A DNA stretch of 64,000 nucleotides, from contig SZPE01000006.1 in assembly GCA_030263555.1 (NCBI GenBank), positions 28,795-92,794 on the forward strand, read 5' to 3'. Below are positions 40,035 through 49,117 of this stretch, piece by piece. The position numbers and the translations under genes were made by a program. Within the stretch, counting starts at the first letter, position 1; the number at the start of each line of letters is the position of its first letter. A model generated the notes under the pieces. That model was not told where the DNA came from. It was given only the letters and a program-made list of their open reading frames with translations, and did no database searches. This DNA comes from CFX2 sp014338005 (GTDB taxonomy: Bacteria; Chloroflexota; Anaerolineae; Aggregatilineales; Phototrophicaceae).

Positions 40035-41009
40035 ATGGTGCGTGATACGACCGAAACCCGCGCAATAAAACTGGTGGACTTGCCGCTGGTCAAACGCCTG
40101 AGCGAAAACGGTGCCGTTCTGGACAGCGAGCTGTGTTTTACTCAGAACGCCGGGTCGCCATATCACGGCGGAATCATCTTCAATCTGCTGCTGCCCTATC
40201 GCGGCGTGCATACGCTCATCACCCGTTCCGGCAAGCAGCAGGTGGTCGGGCAGTTCCGGTTGAAGCCGGAGGGCCACTGCGCGCACGTGGCTTACATCGC
40301 CCCCGCGCCGGAGTCAGAGGACGAGGACGACCATACCTGGCTGCACATCCTGGACGCGATGGCGGTGGAGGCCGGCAAACGCGGCGCGCACCTGCTGGCC
40401 GCCGAAGTAGACGAGGATATGCCGCTGTTCAGGACGATTCGGACGGCCAGTTATTCGATTTATGCCCGCCAGGAAATCTGGCAGTATGTACCCGGCGCGG
40501 CCTGCCTGCCGCAGCCGGCGGAACTGCTGAGAGCGACCGACGCCGACCTGCCGGAAATCCAGATGCTGCACAGCAACATCGTGCCGCGCCTGGTTCAGCA
40601 AATCCCGGATTTACCCGGCGACGGACACGGATTGATTTACCGTAAAAACGACCGGCTTGAAGGGTATATCGCGGTGGCGGAGGGTAAATCGGGCGTTTAC
40701 CTGATGCCTCACCTGCACCCGGACATCTTTAACGAAGCGCCGGCGATCATTGCGGCAGCCGTCGCCCGCACGGGGCGCGACAAACTGCCGGTGTACGTGC
40801 GCGTGCGCCGCTACCAGGATTGGCTGGACAGCGTGCTGCTCGACCTGGGCTTTGAACAACGCGCGCGGCAGGCCGTGATGATTAAACATATTACTGCTGG
40901 TGTACGCGCGACAGCTTTCGCGCCGCTGCACCACAAACTGGAGGCTGTAACACCCAGCCCGGTCAAGCCGCCTACCAGCGGCATTATCGACTCGTACCGG
41001 CATGGATGA
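40035..41009 (+). CDS. GNAT-like protein of unknown substrate
   Basis: This is a 324-residue soluble protein. Two halves each look like a loose acetyltransferase fold: the first around QQVVGQFRLKPEGHCAHVAY and a helix MAVEAGKRGAHLLAAEVDED, the second with LLRATDADLPEIQMLH and VYVRVRRYQDWLDSVLLDLG followed by GFEQRARQAVM. The acetyl-CoA loop is not clear. The last eight bases overlap the ATPase gene, so the pair is coupled; the pairing may be functional. I am not sure of the fold. Confidence 0.55.
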   Translation: MVRDTTETRAIKLVDLPLVKRLSENGAVLDSELCFTQNAGSPYHGGIIFNLLLPYRGVHTLITRSGKQQVVGQFRLKPEGHCAHVAYIAPAPESEDEDDHTWLHILDAMAVEAGKRGAHLLAAEVDEDMPLFRTIRTASYSIYARQEIWQYVPGAACLPQPAELLRATDADLPEIQMLHSNIVPRLVQQIPDLPGDGHGLIYRKNDRLEGYIAVAEGKSGVYLMPHLHPDIFNEAPAIIAAAVARTGRDKLPVYVRVRRYQDWLDSVLLDLGFEQRARQAVMIKHITAGVRATAFAPLHHKLEAVTPSPVKPPTSGIIDSYRHG

Positions 41010-42618
41010 GGAGTTTTTTATCGCCTTTATGGAACGACGTATAACCGACAATATCCTCGAACTCAAACGAGTTTTACCGGCTCGCTTGAGCAAGGCCCTG
41101 GACACTATCGGCAATACAGACGACCTGTTAGAGATCGTGCTTGATCTGGGGCGCGTCCCTACTGCCCGCTTTTTTGAGCGTGAAATTCAGCTGATGGACG
41201 AGGAGATCACGCGCGCCGACATTGATACGGTCGTCGCCAACATCGGCGCGTTTGATGCCGATAACCGCGCCGGCCTGGAGCGCACGCTGCACCGCATTTC
41301 GGCCATCCGCAACCGGCGCGGCGATGTCGTCGGCCTGACCTGCCGCGTGGGGCGCGCGGTGTACGGCACGATTGAAATCCTTCAGGACTTAATCGAAACC
41401 GGCCAGAGCATCCTGATGATGGGGCCGCCCGGCGTGGGCAAAACTACCATGCTGCGCGAGGCCGCTCGCGTGCTGGCCGACAGCCGCCGTGTCGTCATCG
41501 TAGACACCTCTAACGAGATCGGCGGCGACGGCGACGTGCCGCACCCCGCCGTCGGCAGGGCGCGCCGGATGCAGGTTTCCCGCCCCGACCGCCAGCATGA
41601 AGTGATGATCGAAGCGGTCGAGAACCACAACCCAGAAGTGATCGTCATTGATGAAATCGGGCGCGAACTGGAAGCGATGGCCGCCCGCACCATCGCCGAG
41701 CGCGGCGTGCAGTTAATCGGCACGGCGCACGGCAATTCGCTGGAAAACCTGCTGCTCAACCCCACGCTGTCCGATCTGGTCGGCGGCATCGAGTCGGTCA
41801 CGCTTTCTGACGAGGAAGCCCGCCGCCGAGGGACGCAAAAAACGGTGCTGGAGCGCCGCTCGCCGCCCACTTTTGACGTATTGATCGAAATCCAGACTCG
41901 CGACCGGCTGGTGATTCATGAAGACGTGGCCGCTTCGGTGGACGCCATGCTGCGAGGCCGCCCGCTGCCGGTGGAAATCCGCACCCGCAACGCGGCGGGC
42001 GAAATCGAGATCGAAACCGGCCAGCCGGAGTTAAAAGCCCTGGCCGACCGCACCGGCGGTCGCAACGGCACGTCCAGCCGGCGGGGCGGCAAACCCACCG
42101 ATACAATGGTCATGCCGGTTCGGGAGGCCGGCAACGGCGGTGCGCGCGGCGAACCGCTGCGGCTGTATGCCTACGGCGTGGCGCGCAACCGCTTGCAGCA
42201 GTCGGCGCGGCGGCTGCGCGTCCCGGTTAACCTGGTGGATGATTTCGGCCAGGCGGATGCGATTGTGACGCTGAAGAACTACTACCGCCGCCGCCCGCGT
42301 TTGATCGTGGATGCCGAGCGGCGCGGGATGCCGATTTACGTGCTGCGCGCCAATACCATCTCGCAGATGGAATCCTTCCTGATGGATGTGTTCCAACTGG
42401 ACGCCGACTACCGCGACCCGGCCAGCCAGGCGATTGAAGAAGCGCGGGTGGCGATTGCCCGCGTCCGCGCCGGGGCGCATTACGTTGATCTTTCGCCCCA
42501 GGCGCCCCACATCCGCCGTTTGCAGCATGAACTGGCGCGGGAGGCCGACCTGGGATCGCAGAGTTACGGCGAAGAACCGGCGCGGCACGTCCGCATCATC
42601 CACGCGGACTATCTGTAG
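41002..42618 (+). CDS. Ycf45/SpoIIIAA-like AAA ATPase with R3H domain
   Basis: This is a 538-residue protein. The Walker A motif is GPPGVGKTTMLREAARVLAD (about 140-155), and Walker B VIVIDEIGRELEAM (about 214). RRVVIVDTSNEIGGDGDVPH and GTAHGNSLENLL are the Ycf45/SpoIIIAA signatures. A basic Gly-rich linker (about 350-375) leads to a second domain. The C-terminal 60 residues (EEARVAIARVRAGAHYVDLS, then IRRLQHELAREADLGSQSYG) form an R3H single-strand nucleic-acid-binding domain. It is probably an RNA or DNA-associated ATPase; the target is unknown. Confidence 0.87.
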   Translation: MDEEFFIAFMERRITDNILELKRVLPARLSKALDTIGNTDDLLEIVLDLGRVPTARFFEREIQLMDEEITRADIDTVVANIGAFDADNRAGLERTLHRISAIRNRRGDVVGLTCRVGRAVYGTIEILQDLIETGQSILMMGPPGVGKTTMLREAARVLADSRRVVIVDTSNEIGGDGDVPHPAVGRARRMQVSRPDRQHEVMIEAVENHNPEVIVIDEIGRELEAMAARTIAERGVQLIGTAHGNSLENLLLNPTLSDLVGGIESVTLSDEEARRRGTQKTVLERRSPPTFDVLIEIQTRDRLVIHEDVAASVDAMLRGRPLPVEIRTRNAAGEIEIETGQPELKALADRTGGRNGTSSRRGGKPTDTMVMPVREAGNGGARGEPLRLYAYGVARNRLQQSARRLRVPVNLVDDFGQADAIVTLKNYYRRRPRLIVDAERRGMPIYVLRANTISQMESFLMDVFQLDADYRDPASQAIEEARVAIARVRAGAHYVDLSPQAPHIRRLQHELAREADLGSQSYGEEPARHVRIIHADYL

Positions 42619-42680
42619 GCGAGGTTTCGGGGCGGGCGGCAGTTCGCCCCGAACTGCTTTTTAAACGCAGTGGTGTCGAA

Positions 42681-43190
42681 GTGGGTACGGTGGCAGCAGA
42701 AAACGATTTTTCCCTCCGCCCCGTCACGGCAGACGACCTGCCGGCGGTGCTGGCCGTTTACCGGCAGAGCGAGGATTTTCTGGCGCTGGGGACGGCGGCG
42801 GCCTCGCCGGAAACGGTGCAAAAAGACCTGGCGCTGTCTGCCGAAGCCGGTGGAATATTCTACGGCATCTTCGACCGGGACGGCTTGATGCGCGGCGTCC
42901 TGGATGTGATACCGGCAGGCTTTGGGGGCGAGCGGTTTCACGCCTTCATCGAACTGCTGATGATCGCGCAGCCGTACCGGGGCGCGGGGCTGGGCGCGCG
43001 CGTCCTCGCCCACATCGAACAGTTCCTCTATCGAGATCACCTCGCCCGCGCCGTCCTGGCAGCGGTGCAGACTAACAACCCGGCGGCGCTCCGGTTCTGG
43101 GCGCGGCAGGGTTATAACACCATCGGCGCGCCAGAACTTCAGCCCGACGGCACGACCACTGTGATGCTGCGGAAAACCCTCGATTTTTAG
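42681..43190 (+). CDS. GNAT family N-acetyltransferase
   Basis: This 169-residue enzyme starts at a GTG. FSLRPVTADDLPAVLAVYRQ opens the fold, and ELLMIAQPYRGAGLGARVLA is the acetyl-CoA pyrophosphate loop (the Q/RxxGxG/A pattern as QPYRGAGLG). AAVQTNNPAALRFWARQGYN is the usual helix four/strand five. The substrate is unknown. It lies 62 bases after the ATPase gene and may be co-transcribed. Confidence 0.88.
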   Translation: MGTVAAENDFSLRPVTADDLPAVLAVYRQSEDFLALGTAAASPETVQKDLALSAEAGGIFYGIFDRDGLMRGVLDVIPAGFGGERFHAFIELLMIAQPYRGAGLGARVLAHIEQFLYRDHLARAVLAAVQTNNPAALRFWARQGYNTIGAPELQPDGTTTVMLRKTLDF

Positions 43191-43199
43191 ATTTCCGGC

Positions 43200-44432
43200 T
43201 CACCGCACGGTGAAAGTGCAGGTGCCGCTTTCGCTGACCGTCGTCGTGCCTGGCCCGAAAAAGTCGTAACCGTCGGTGATACGGCTGCGCCAGGTGACGC
43301 TGTAGGTGATGGTATACTGGCCGGGTTGGAGCGGGCCGTAAGGCACGAACCAGTAAACCCAGTAGTTGCCGTCAGCCTGCTGGCGCACCCGGCTGATATG
43401 TGAACGCCAGTTTTGCAGCGGCACGCCGTTCACCCGCACATCGTAGAGCGCGTTATCCACATGCTGCTGGATATACTCGCGCTCACTGGCGAACCAGCTC
43501 CAGAAAATGTCAATGGTTGCCCCGGTTGTTAAGCTGCTCGGCGCGGGGTTGCCGAACAGCGGGTTGTCGCAGTAGGCCAGCACGTCTATACCCTGCTGCG
43601 GGCCGCTGCTGCCCTCGCTGCCGGTTCCGGGCGTCAGCGCCAGCGGCGTGAAGGTGGGCGTGACGACCGCCGCCGTGCCTGCCAGAGCAGTCGCGGTGAC
43701 CGGCCCCGGCGTGGGGAAGGGCGTCGAGGTGGGAATGCCCGTACCGCCAGCCAGCGCCGTTGCCGTCTGCTGGATGGAATCCACATCAATCACCGGCAGG
43801 GCGAAGGTGAGCGTTTCGGTCGTTTCCGGCGTGGGCATCTCCGAGCCGGGCAGTGTGGGCGTGCTGGCCGAACGCGGCGGCGTGGGTGTGATCGTGCCGC
43901 CGCCCAAGACGGCGGTCGGCAGCGGCGTACCCAGCGCCAGGGCGGTCAGGTCAGGGGAGGGGGTGGCGGTCGGGAACAGCGTCGGCGCGGGGTTCACCCG
44001 CACCAGGCTGGTAGCAATCCAGCCTTCTGTCCCATCCTCCATTTTGATATTCAGCCACTTGCCGTCTTCGTTCTGCCCCAGTACTTCGACGCCTGTGCCG
44101 GGGACGAGCGCGCGAATGGCGCTGAAGTTGACGCCCGGCCCCTGCCGCACGTTGACCGTTTGCAAGGATGCGACGATGCCGGTGACGGGCGGCGTGGGCG
44201 ACGGCGTGAACGTATTCGACGGCGTGGGCGTGATCGGCGTGGGCGACGGCGTGTAGGTGTTGGTCGGCAGCGGCGTCCGTGACGGGACGGGTGTGGCCGT
44301 AAAACGCGGTGTCATGCTGACGATGGGCGCGAGCGTGGCGGTCGGCAGGCTGGCCGCTTCGCCGCCGGTATCGCCGCCGCAGGCCGCCAGCGCCAGCAGC
44401 AGGATCGGTAACAAACGCTGCAAAATCTTCAC
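43200..44432 (-). CDS. SH3-domain lipoprotein with Thr/Pro stalks
   Basis: The GTG at 44432 gives 410 residues. The N-terminus has a lipobox, ILLLALAACGG, so the mature protein is anchored through Cys18. A Thr/Pro-rich stalk (about 28-80) is followed by an SH3-type domain (about 85-150, SLQTVNVRQGPGVNFSAIRA, WLNIKMEDGTEGWI). A second long disordered region leads to a C-terminal domain (about 280-410; IDIFWSWFASEREYIQQHVD, VYWFVPYGPLQPGQYTITY) that I cannot name. It is exposed at the cell surface, like the external part of the TIR-kinase. Confidence 0.82.
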   Translation of the reverse strand: MKILQRLLPILLLALAACGGDTGGEAASLPTATLAPIVSMTPRFTATPVPSRTPLPTNTYTPSPTPITPTPSNTFTPSPTPPVTGIVASLQTVNVRQGPGVNFSAIRALVPGTGVEVLGQNEDGKWLNIKMEDGTEGWIATSLVRVNPAPTLFPTATPSPDLTALALGTPLPTAVLGGGTITPTPPRSASTPTLPGSEMPTPETTETLTFALPVIDVDSIQQTATALAGGTGIPTSTPFPTPGPVTATALAGTAAVVTPTFTPLALTPGTGSEGSSGPQQGIDVLAYCDNPLFGNPAPSSLTTGATIDIFWSWFASEREYIQQHVDNALYDVRVNGVPLQNWRSHISRVRQQADGNYWVYWFVPYGPLQPGQYTITYSVTWRSRITDGYDFFGPGTTTVSESGTCTFTVR

Positions 44433-44541
44433 AGGTTTACTCTCAATTATCAGTCCATCCCGAATCCAGATTAGCAGCGAATCGCCCGCAGCGCAAAAAC
44501 ACATTCGTTCCGCAGCCCTCCCGCGCCCGCCGGATTATGCC

Positions 44542-44570
44542 TTGACCCCGCCGCGCAACCGTGTTACCAT
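44542..44570 (+). promoter_or_regulatory. promoter of tRNA-Arg
   Basis: TTGACC and TACCAT are 17 bases apart, with TG one base before the -10. The predicted start is about five bases before the mature tRNA. Confidence 0.7.
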
Positions 44571-44582
44571 AATGGTCAATAC

Positions 44583-44658
44583 GTGCCTGTAGCTCAGTGG
44601 ATAGAGCATTTGCCTACGGAGCAAAGGGCCGGGGGTTCGAATCCCTCCAGGCACGCCA
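44583..44658 (+). tRNA. tRNA-Arg (anticodon ACG)
   Basis: The 76-base cloverleaf is complete. The acceptor arm GTGCCTG pairs with CAGGCAC, the D arm GCTC with GAGC, and the anticodon stem TTTGC with GCAAA around CTACGGA, giving anticodon ACG. The T arm GGGGG/CCCTC holds TTCGAAT. The discriminator is G and CCA is encoded. It would read CGN after A34 is deaminated to inosine. Confidence 0.96.
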
Positions 44659-44665
44659 GAACATA

Positions 44666-44693
44666 AAAAACAGCCTCGTTTGAGGCTGTTTTT
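44666..44693. terminator. bidirectional terminator after tRNA-Arg
   Basis: AAAAACAGCCTC and GAGGCTGTTTTT form a 12-bp stem around GTTT with A/T ends, working for the tRNA and for the convergent DUF4139 gene. Confidence 0.9.
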
Positions 44694-44713
44694 GGCTGCT
44701 GCGGCTGGCCGGG

Positions 44714-46162
44714 TTAATTCGGCCAGGTGTAGCGCACGGTGTAGGTGATGACCTTCTCCTGCCCCGGTTCAACGGTGGCGCGGAACTCAATCGTCCAGGC
44801 GTTCAGTCGCGTATAGGCGTCGGAGGCGGCGAGGACTTCCCAGTTGCTCCAGCGGAACAGGCGCTCCGGCACGCGGATTTCGACGGCCTGATCTTCCTTG
44901 CGGTTGCGAAGTTTGATCTCGTAGGTTTCCTCGATGACATTGCGGGCGATGAACTGGAAGCTGGTCTGCGTGCGTTCGCCCACCAGGTCGAAGGCGTTGC
45001 CCAGGAGCAGCTGCACTTTTTCGCCTTTCGGCGTGTGGTCAAGCGTGTTCTCGCCGATCAGCAGCGCCGCGCCGTCCACGTCTTCCTGGTACACCCGGAT
45101 GCGCCCGGCGGGCAGGTCGGCGTTCGCGCCGCCGTCTTCCCCGGTCGAAAATTCCAGCCAGTTCTGCACGGTCGTGATGTCAGACTGGCCGTAATACTGG
45201 TCGGTGACCGGGCCGTAGTAGCCGTAAAACGGGCTGCCGGCGTCGTAGACGTAAAAAGTAGTGGCCGGGACACCCGCTGAGGTGACGAACTCGACCTGTT
45301 TGGTTTCGTTATTGGCGACCGTCACCGGACGCTGAATCTCGTACAGTTTATACTCGAAGATGTCGCGCTGTTCGACCTGGGGCGCGGCGGCGGCGGTGGG
45401 CATCGCCATATCCTGCACTTCGAACGCCGGGGTTTCCACTCCCCGTTCTGGCAGGCGGTTCACGTCGCCGGCCACCAACTTGACCTGGGCGTCGGCGTAG
45501 CTCGTGCCGCTGGTGTTGGTCAGCGTCACCCAGCCGTTCAGGTCAAGGCTGCCGCCGCCGTTCGCCAGCAGCACGATATAATCCGCCGACCAGTTCATGC
45601 CGCCCGCCAGATAGGTCAGTTCTACCTGCTGCGGGCCGCCGGCGCTTTGCAGCAGCCAGCGCAGCGTAGGCCGGGTGATGAGGCCCTCCGGCAGCGCCGG
45701 GAAGCGCACGTCGCGGATTTTGTCCAGCCGCACGACCGCCACCTGCCCGTCGTCCTGGCGCAGGATGATTTCGCTGCCGCGCCCGCTCAAAAGCTGGCCG
45801 GCATAAACCGCGCCGTCCTGGGTCGTGACCTGAATCTGCTCATCCAGGTAGCGCCGCAGCAGCGCCGCGCTGTCCACCAGATCATAAACGTAGTTCTGTT
45901 CCAGCACGATTGTGCCTGCCGGGTCGGTCAGCGATTTGAAGCTGACGGAGGTGGGGTCAATGGTGGCCGCCACATCGGTAAAGTCCAGGGTGCTGACGCC
46001 GGCCTGAAGCTCGAAAGTGCGGCGATCCTGCACCAGCGCCGTCCCCCGGTTGTAGATGGTCAGGCTGACGCCCGGCTGCGGCGCATCCTGCGCGCCGGCG
46101 GCGGCAGCGGCCAGCAGCAGCAGCGCGACCGCACATAAGACGGAAAAGGCTTTTCGGGTCAT
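44714..46162 (-). CDS. secreted DUF4139 domain protein
   Basis: The ATG at 46162 follows AGGAGAGAG and gives 482 residues. The N-terminus MTRKAFSVLCAVALLLLAAA then AAGAQDA is a Sec signal peptide. The mature protein reads VSLTIYNRGTALVQDRRTFE and VDFTDV-like (TLDFTDVAATIDPTSVSF), then VELTYLAGGMNWSADYIVLL, all DUF4139 landmarks. The C-terminus is a beta-rich domain ending VITYTVRYTWPN. The function is unknown; an extracellular or wall-associated role is inferred from the signal peptide. Confidence 0.88.
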   Translation of the reverse strand: MTRKAFSVLCAVALLLLAAAAAGAQDAPQPGVSLTIYNRGTALVQDRRTFELQAGVSTLDFTDVAATIDPTSVSFKSLTDPAGTIVLEQNYVYDLVDSAALLRRYLDEQIQVTTQDGAVYAGQLLSGRGSEIILRQDDGQVAVVRLDKIRDVRFPALPEGLITRPTLRWLLQSAGGPQQVELTYLAGGMNWSADYIVLLANGGGSLDLNGWVTLTNTSGTSYADAQVKLVAGDVNRLPERGVETPAFEVQDMAMPTAAAAPQVEQRDIFEYKLYEIQRPVTVANNETKQVEFVTSAGVPATTFYVYDAGSPFYGYYGPVTDQYYGQSDITTVQNWLEFSTGEDGGANADLPAGRIRVYQEDVDGAALLIGENTLDHTPKGEKVQLLLGNAFDLVGERTQTSFQFIARNVIEETYEIKLRNRKEDQAVEIRVPERLFRWSNWEVLAASDAYTRLNAWTIEFRATVEPGQEKVITYTVRYTWPN

Positions 46163-46232
46163 GGGTGTCTCTCTCCTGAAAAAGTAATGTGGTACAAATA
46201 CTGAGTGCCGAGTCAAAAATGACTGCCGGAAA

Positions 46233-46652
46233 TCACAAATTCACATTCACCACCATGCCGTTGACGTTGATCTGGTAAACGCCGCTCTCGAAGCCGCCGT
46301 CCAGCCGGATAGTGTCGTTATACGGCACAAGCTGCATGGTGCAGATCATGTCCAGCGGCACTTCGCGGTAAATCTGCACGAATACGGTGCTGCCCTCGCG
46401 GCGCTGTTCGACCAGCACCGACAGCTGGCAGCCGTCCGGCTGGTAGCCGCTGACGTTGAGCATCAACTGGTACGGGTAGGATTCGAGCGTGATGACTTCC
46501 ACGTTTTCGATAACCGTCAGGCTGCGGCTGACCGGCGCGCCGCCGCCACCGCCGCCCGGCGGCGTAACGCTCTGGGTTGTGCCCAAAAAGATGAGGAACA
46601 GAATCACCAGCAGGCGGATGAGAATATCAATCGGGTTGGTTGGCTCCATCAT
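46233..46652 (-). CDS. small membrane-anchored protein of unknown function
   Basis: I take the ATG at 46652 (another ATG follows directly), giving 139 residues. IDILIRLLVILFLIFLG (about 8-24) is a single N-terminal membrane anchor. A Gly run and a beta-rich external domain of about 100 residues follow (VEVITLESYPYQLMLNVSGY to GVYQINVNGMVVNVNL), with two Cys that could pair. No family is recognised. It lies upstream of the DUF4139 gene with 70 bases between and may be in one operon. Confidence 0.6.
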   Translation of the reverse strand: MMEPTNPIDILIRLLVILFLIFLGTTQSVTPPGGGGGGAPVSRSLTVIENVEVITLESYPYQLMLNVSGYQPDGCQLSVLVEQRREGSTVFVQIYREVPLDMICTMQLVPYNDTIRLDGGFESGVYQINVNGMVVNVNL

Positions 46653-46818
46653 ACTAAAAACATCCTCACAATGGCCGTTTTGACTCTTAGGATACTGTAC
46701 TTTGAGATAAAGACGATAAGCGGGGCGCTTTAGTTCCCAGGAATCAAAACGGGCGCACCGAAATGCGCCCATTTGTGGCCGTCCCTGTAAAATGCCCGCG
46801 TGGATGTTAAACGGTCAA

Positions 46819-46880
46819 CCTCACCCCGCCGCGCTGCGCGCGACTCCCCTCTCCGTTTGGAGAGGGGTTAGGGGTGAGGT
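46819..46880. repeat. REP-like palindromic element between genes
   Basis: CCTCACCCC at 46819 and GGGGTGAGG at 46871 form outer arms. An inner palindrome CCCCTCTCC/GGAGAGGGG surrounds GTTT. The inner part matches the element inside the methylase gene at 19036. It lies seven bases after the pdhC stop and may end that transcript. Confidence 0.75.
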
Positions 46881-46886
46881 CGGCAC

Positions 46887-48128
46887 TTAGATCAGCAGCC
46901 GCATCGGGTTTTCGATCAACTGGCGGAAGAACTGCAAAAATTCCGCGCCCTCCGCGCCGTCGCTGACGCGGTGATCCACGCTGAGTGTGACGCGCATCCG
47001 CTGGCCGACGCCGAGCGTGCCGCCCTCTTTGACCACCGGCACAGCGCGCGCCGAACCGACCGCCAGCACGCCGGCTTCCGGCGGGTTGATGATGGCGGTG
47101 AAATGCTCCACATCATACGGCCCCAGGTTGCTGATGCTGAAGGTCGCGCCGCTGATGTCGTCGGGCTTGATTTTGCCCTCGCGGGCGCGGGCAATCATGG
47201 CTTTATTCAGTTCCGCCAGCGCGCCAAGCGAAAGTTTATCGGCGTCTTTCGCTACCACGTAAATGACGCCGCCCTGCGGCACGGCCACCGCGATGCCGAT
47301 ATTGACCCGCAGATGGCGGGCGAGTTTGTCGCCGTAGTAATGCGAATTGAGGTTCGGGAACTGCCGCAGCGCCAGCGCCACCGCCTTCACGATCAGATCG
47401 TTAACGCTGATTTTAGTCGCGCCTTCCGGCAGGCTGTCGTTAAGCTGTTTACGCAGCGCCATCAGCGCGGCCACGTCGCTTTCGACCGTCACAAAAAAGG
47501 TCGGCGTGGTCTGGTTGCTTTCCATCGTCCCGGCGGCGATGCGTTTACGCATGGTGCTGATCTCGATGATCTCCACGTCCGGGCCTTCCGGCAGCTTGCG
47601 CCCCGGCACAGTGACAACCGTCGGGGAAGGCGCGGGCGGCGGCGTAAAGCCCTCCACGTCCTCTTTGGTGATACGTCCCCCCGGCCCGGTCCCGGCCACC
47701 TGGCGCAGATCAATGCCTTTTTCCTCGGCGATGCGGCGCGCCAGCGGCGAAGCCTTCACGCGGATTTCCGGCATCGGCGCGGCGGGCGGCGCGCCGTTGG
47801 CCCGTTTGGGCGCAGGGGCATCCGCCGGCATGGGCGCGGGCGCAGCGGGGGCCGGCGCGGGTTCAGCCGCCGGCATAGGCGCGGGCGCAGCGGGGGCCGG
47901 CGCGGCAGCCGACTCGCCGATCTGGCCGATCACCGCGCCTTCCGCCAGCGAGTCGCCGGGTTGGGCGTTTTGCGCGCTCAGCACCCCGGCGGCGGGCGCT
48001 TCGATTTCAATGGTCGCCTTGTCGGATTCGACTTCGGCCACCACATCCCCGGCCTTAACCGTTTCGCCGACATTTTTCAGCCAGTTGATGAATGTACCTT
48101 CCATCGAAAGGGTAATCGGGGTCGCCAT
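46887..48128 (-). CDS. pdhC: pyruvate dehydrogenase E2, dihydrolipoamide acetyltransferase
   Basis: This 413-residue protein has one lipoyl domain (1-75, lipoyl Lys in VESDKATIEIEAP). A long Ala/Pro linker follows, then a peripheral-subunit-binding domain (about 125-160, VKASPLARRIAEEKGIDLRQ) and the catalytic domain (about 185-413). The active-site motif is SVDHRVSDGAEGAEFL. It transfers acetyl groups from lipoamide to CoA. It is the last gene of pdhABC, three bases after pdhB. No E3 (lpd) gene is present in the window, so that subunit is encoded elsewhere. Confidence 0.92.
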   Translation of the reverse strand: MATPITLSMEGTFINWLKNVGETVKAGDVVAEVESDKATIEIEAPAAGVLSAQNAQPGDSLAEGAVIGQIGESAAAPAPAAPAPMPAAEPAPAPAAPAPMPADAPAPKRANGAPPAAPMPEIRVKASPLARRIAEEKGIDLRQVAGTGPGGRITKEDVEGFTPPPAPSPTVVTVPGRKLPEGPDVEIIEISTMRKRIAAGTMESNQTTPTFFVTVESDVAALMALRKQLNDSLPEGATKISVNDLIVKAVALALRQFPNLNSHYYGDKLARHLRVNIGIAVAVPQGGVIYVVAKDADKLSLGALAELNKAMIARAREGKIKPDDISGATFSISNLGPYDVEHFTAIINPPEAGVLAVGSARAVPVVKEGGTLGVGQRMRVTLSVDHRVSDGAEGAEFLQFFRQLIENPMRLLI

Positions 48129-48130
48129 AC

Positions 48131-49111
48131 TCAGATAATCTCCCTCACTGCGTCCACGACCTTCTGCGCGTTAGGCAGCGCCATCAGTTCAATCTCGCGG
48201 GCATACGGCAGCGGCACGTCCATCGCGCTCACGCGCTTCACCGGCGCGTCCATATAATCAAACATATGCTCCTGGAGCTGCGCCGCGATCTCGCTGCCGA
48301 CGCTGTAATACGGCAGCGACTCCTCGACCACCACGCAGCGGTTGGTCTTTTGGAAGCTCTCGAACACGGTGGCCGTATCCAGCGGGCGCAGCCAGCGCAG
48401 GTCTACCACTTCGCATTCAACGCCCTCTTTGGCAAGCTGTTCCGCCGCTTGCAGCGACCATTCCACGCCGCGCGCATAAGTCACCAGCGTCACATGCCGC
48501 CCTTCGCGTTTGATGTCCGCCTTGCCGATGGGCAGCACGAAGTCGTCCTCCTCCGGCACGAGTCCGGGTTTAGGGTACAGCGCGATGCTTTCGGTGAACA
48601 AAACCGGGTTATCATCCCGGATGGCGGCCTTTAACATGCCCTTGGCGTCACGCGGGGTGGCCGGGCAGCCGACATACAGGCCGGGGAAGTGGGCGAAAAT
48701 CGGCTCCGGCGTGTGCGAATGCGTGGCGGTAGCCTGGTCGCCCCAGCCGGACGCGGCGCGGATGACCATCGGCACGCGAAACTGGCCGTTAAACATATAG
48801 TGAATTTTCGCGGCGTGGTTGATGATGGCGTCCAGCGACAGGAAGGCGAAGTTGATGGTCATGATCTCCGCCACCGGACGCAGCCCGGCCATCGCCGCCC
48901 CGACCGCCGCCCCGGCAATCGCCATCTCGCTGATCGGCGTGTCGCGCACGCGCTTTTCGCCGAATTCCTCCAGGAAACCGCGCGTCACCCGGTGCGTACC
49001 CTGCCACGCGCCGACTTCCTCGCCCATCACGAATACGCGCTCGTCGCGGATCATCTCCTCGCGCAAAGCCATCCGCAGGGCTTCGCGCATCGGCATATTT
49101 TTATCGGCCAT
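48131..49111 (-). CDS. pdhB: pyruvate dehydrogenase E1 beta subunit
   Basis: This 326-residue protein carries the E1-beta signature MREALRMALREEMIRDERVF, VMGEEVGAWQGTHRVTRGFL, the conserved RVRDTPISEMAIAGAAVGAA and FGWGDQATATHSHTPEP-like region with its catalytic His (ATHSH). VVDLRWLRPLDTATVFES marks the C-terminal domain. It forms the TPP-dependent decarboxylase with E1 alpha, whose stop lies six bases upstream. A branched-chain 2-oxoacid E1 cannot be excluded by eye. Confidence 0.92.
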   Translation of the reverse strand: MADKNMPMREALRMALREEMIRDERVFVMGEEVGAWQGTHRVTRGFLEEFGEKRVRDTPISEMAIAGAAVGAAMAGLRPVAEIMTINFAFLSLDAIINHAAKIHYMFNGQFRVPMVIRAASGWGDQATATHSHTPEPIFAHFPGLYVGCPATPRDAKGMLKAAIRDDNPVLFTESIALYPKPGLVPEEDDFVLPIGKADIKREGRHVTLVTYARGVEWSLQAAEQLAKEGVECEVVDLRWLRPLDTATVFESFQKTNRCVVVEESLPYYSVGSEIAAQLQEHMFDYMDAPVKRVSAMDVPLPYAREIELMALPNAQKVVDAVREII

Positions 49112-49117
49112 CTCGGT

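Noticed and set aside
46971..48257. 428-codon frame antisense to pdhC
   Set aside because: The Arg/His/Gly-rich text mirrors the Ala/Pro linker of E2 and has no independent support.
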